A stretch of DNA of 64,000 bases from assembly GCF_030295765.1 (NCBI RefSeq), contig NZ_AP027292.1, forward strand, positions 124,001 through 188,000, in the 5' to 3' direction. Under the pieces are notes generated by a model. It worked only from the letters and a program-made list of their open reading frames with translations. It had not been told where the DNA came from and made no database searches. Shown in pieces: positions 63,695 to 64,000 of this stretch. This DNA is from Neptuniibacter halophilus. Its GTDB lineage: Bacteria > Pseudomonadota > Gammaproteobacteria > Pseudomonadales > Balneatricaceae. Both the position numbers and the translations under genes were made by a program. The first letter of the stretch is position 1. Each line of letters opens with the position of its first letter.

Positions 63695-64000
63695 ATGATT
63701 TTGGTCACCACAGATAACTTAGAACCCCATGAAAAAAGGCGACTCGCTGCATATCAGCACAGAGGCCTGAAACCTCTAAAAGCCGATGGATTGCCTGACA
63801 CTATTTTTTTAACACTCAATGAATTTCCATCAGGCTCTTTAGTTTCGACAGCAGAGCTTCGCCTAAGCTTAGAAGGTATCTATCTTTCTAGTAAGCCCAG
63901 CCCACAGCAAATATCTAATTGCCTCAACTCCTTAGTCAAACGTGGCTATGTAGAAAAGATAGACAAAAATTACCGAATACTAGGTGATATCTCTGAAGAC
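63695..64000 (+). CDS. Partial winged-helix-like protein, cut by the window edge
   Basis: An open frame of 102 codons running off the right edge. The start may be ATG 63695 (only two bases after GGAG) or TTG 63701, better spaced from the same ribosome site AAAGGAG. The first part is charged (NLEPHEKRRLAAYQHRGLKP); the second part (about 35-95) looks like a winged-helix unit: LVSTAELRLSLEGIYLSSK then ISNCLNSLVKRGYVEKIDK. A DNA-binding or regulatory role is inferred from that shape; no family is recognised. Confidence 0.6.
   Translation, partial: MILVTTDNLEPHEKRRLAAYQHRGLKPLKADGLPDTIFLTLNEFPSGSLVSTAELRLSLEGIYLSSKPSPQQISNCLNSLVKRGYVEKIDKNYRILGDISED

Larger units (their letters stand above)
58573..64000. 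mobile_element. Left part of a serine-recombinase-borne integrative element
   Basis: From about 58573 to the window edge the genes are accessory: a large serine recombinase at the very junction, an unknown protein, a probable abortive-infection membrane protein, a small resolvase with a res-like site and a DNA-binding-like partial gene. The element interrupts a glycosyltransferase gene whose other half is not in the window, so the right end lies beyond 64000. I see no capsid, conjugation or replication genes in the visible part, so phage, ICE and integrated plasmid remain open. Confidence 0.75.

Overview
The window looks like the chromosome of a marine gammaproteobacterium of the Oceanospirillales type (Neptuniibacter, Amphritea or Marinobacterium are the sort of genera that fit; this is inference). 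The evidence is the gene set: a multi-ExbB TonB2-type energy system, the polyhydroxyalkanoate phasin, an acetoacetyl-CoA synthetase, an aspartate kinase of the ectoine-associated type, FldB, DbpA and BluB. Most of the window is moderately GC-rich, dense and operon-organised. Two stretches differ in base composition and content: about 23.4-34.3 kb and about 58.57 kb to the right edge.

Layout. 0.5-2.0 kb: an HI0933-type flavoprotein and a double CDGSH iron-sulfur protein. 2.1-17.3 kb: a large iron/metal acquisition block read leftwards. It has three transcription units, each with a Fur-box-like sequence in front: (i) a nine-gene run from a PepSY membrane protein through DUF2271, DUF4198 and two further small exported or membrane proteins to a ZnuABC-like ABC transporter with two binding-protein-like subunits; (ii) a TonB-dependent receptor; (iii) DUF3450 - ExbB-like (TtpC type) - ExbB - ExbD - TonB - TPR protein - OmpR-type regulator - histidine kinase. 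These units fit a single route: receptor in the outer membrane, energy from the TonB/Exb complex, periplasmic handling proteins, then ABC import. 17.5-23.4 kb: YlqF GTPase, an EAL-HDOD signalling protein, an MFS carrier with a divergent LysR regulator, and a periplasmic solute-binding protein.

23.4-34.3 kb is an AT-rich island of mostly exported proteins without clear homologues: a 1205-residue secreted coiled-coil protein translationally coupled to an ankyrin protein, a secreted WG-repeat protein, several small secreted proteins, a membrane protein and a lipoprotein, then a truncated IS256-type element and two hypothetical genes. This is one of the two best candidates for an undescribed system. 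34.7-58.1 kb returns to core genome: DUF2889, an isochorismatase-fold hydrolase, acetoacetyl-CoA synthetase, PpiC, a secreted zincin-like protein, BluB, aspartate kinase, Pit transporter plus DUF47, a methyltransferase, a GNAT, a CHASE2-cyclase/SH3/M48 operon, FldB (Fur box), HPF, an EamA permease, an M16 presequence-protease-like enzyme, phasin, a UbiF-type hydroxylase and DbpA.

At about 58.57 kb a mobile element begins inside a glycosyltransferase gene that I read as the tRNA-queuosine mannosyltransferase family (DUF3524); only its 3' part remains here. A 529-residue large serine recombinase sits at the junction. Inside are an unknown 251-residue protein, a two-helix membrane protein resembling putative phage abortive infection proteins (putAbiC type), a small serine resolvase with a res-like pair of inverted repeats directly upstream, and a partial winged-helix-like gene running off the window. 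The right end of the element is not in the window. I saw no CRISPR array, rRNA or tRNA.
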